A stretch of 6,474 nt of DNA, taken from the NCBI GenBank assembly GCA_029240955.1, contig JARDZH010000116.1, forward strand, positions 1 through 6,474, read 5' to 3'. How positions within the stretch are numbered: the first letter of the stretch is position 1; the number at the start of each line of letters is the position of its first letter. This DNA is from Pseudomonas sp. (lineage in GTDB: Bacteria; Pseudomonadota; Gammaproteobacteria; Pseudomonadales; Pseudomonadaceae). A program made the position numbers and the translations under genes. Shown here piece after piece: positions 6,361 through 6,474 of the stretch. Below the pieces are notes generated by a model, which saw only the letters and a list, made by a program, of their open reading frames with translations, ran no database searches and was not told where the DNA came from.

Positions 6361-6380
6361 ATCGAGTGGGAGTAATTCTG
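6361..6380 (+). repeat. Right copy of guaA-end direct repeat (putative attR)
   Basis: ATCGAGTGGGAGTAATTCTG encodes the last residues of GMP synthase (I-E-W-E) and a TAA stop, but no guaA sequence precedes it. It matches 254-273 at 18 of 20 positions and both differences are synonymous (ATT/ATC, TGA/TAA), so both copies encode a proper guaA end. TAGCGTGA follows directly at 6381-6388 and is also present at 280-287. This is probably the original chromosomal 3' end of guaA displaced by the insertion. Confidence 0.72.
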
Positions 6381-6387
6381 TAGCGTG

Positions 6388-6415
6388 AAAAAAACCGGCT
6401 TCTGCCGGTTTTTTT
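6388..6415 (+). terminator. Strong intrinsic terminator, probably the original guaA terminator
   Basis: AAAAAAACCGGC and GCCGGTTTTTTT form a perfect 12-bp stem with loop TTCT. The run of seven T follows the GC stem, and seven A precede it, so the hairpin can work in both directions. It starts 13 bases after the TAA in the right guaA-end repeat, the place expected for a guaA terminator. The final stretch, 6416-6474, shows nothing recognisable. Confidence 0.88.
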
Positions 6416-6474
6416 CTATCTGTAGAGAGCAAAAGGATGCCTTCTGGCTCATCTCCGTACGTCCTGCTAACGAT

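Noticed and set aside
1..6474. CRISPR array, tRNA/rRNA or riboswitch
   Set aside because: No regularly spaced short repeats, no cloverleaf-like segment or CCA-type end, and no recognisable riboswitch core were seen on either strand by eye.

Overview
The window looks like a small, decayed genomic island at the 3' end of guaA in a gammaproteobacterium. The last 88 codons of GMP synthase read most like the Xanthomonadaceae version (Xanthomonas/Stenotrophomonas type); that placement is from memory and only moderately sure. The codons and spacer around guaA are GC-rich, the toxin-antitoxin and insertion-sequence stretch is clearly less so, and the large reverse-strand gene is GC-rich again. This fits a mosaic assembled from several sources.

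Layout: guaA 3' end (1-268, +) with an 18/20 repeat over its stop codon (254-273), then a strong hairpin terminator (289-318). A two-gene FitAB/VapBC-type toxin-antitoxin operon follows (511-1181, +) with its own candidate promoter. Next is a degenerate IS5-family insertion sequence of 903 bp (1208-2110), with matching terminal inverted repeats, a TA target duplication and a transposase broken by stops and frame changes. Positions 2171-5947 on the minus strand hold one intact 1258-residue gene. It joins an N-terminal PD-(D/E)XK-like nuclease motif to a STAND-type P-loop NTPase and a long helical C-terminal region. Just upstream of it on the same strand (6003-6178) is a broken fragment of the C-terminal DUF3363 domain of a conjugative relaxase. 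An AT-rich tract leads to a second copy of the guaA 3' end (6361-6380, encoding I-E-W-E-stop) followed by another strong terminator (6388-6415). Nothing recognisable was seen in the last 59 bases.

Reading of the whole: the two guaA-end repeats are best explained as attL and attR of an element integrated by site-specific recombination at guaA, a known integration hotspot. No integrase is present and the relaxase is a remnant, so the island appears to be fixed in place. What remains intact is a toxin-antitoxin pair, which could stabilise the island, and the nuclease-STAND protein, whose architecture resembles antiviral STAND (Avs-like) defence proteins. The defence role is inferred from architecture and context only.
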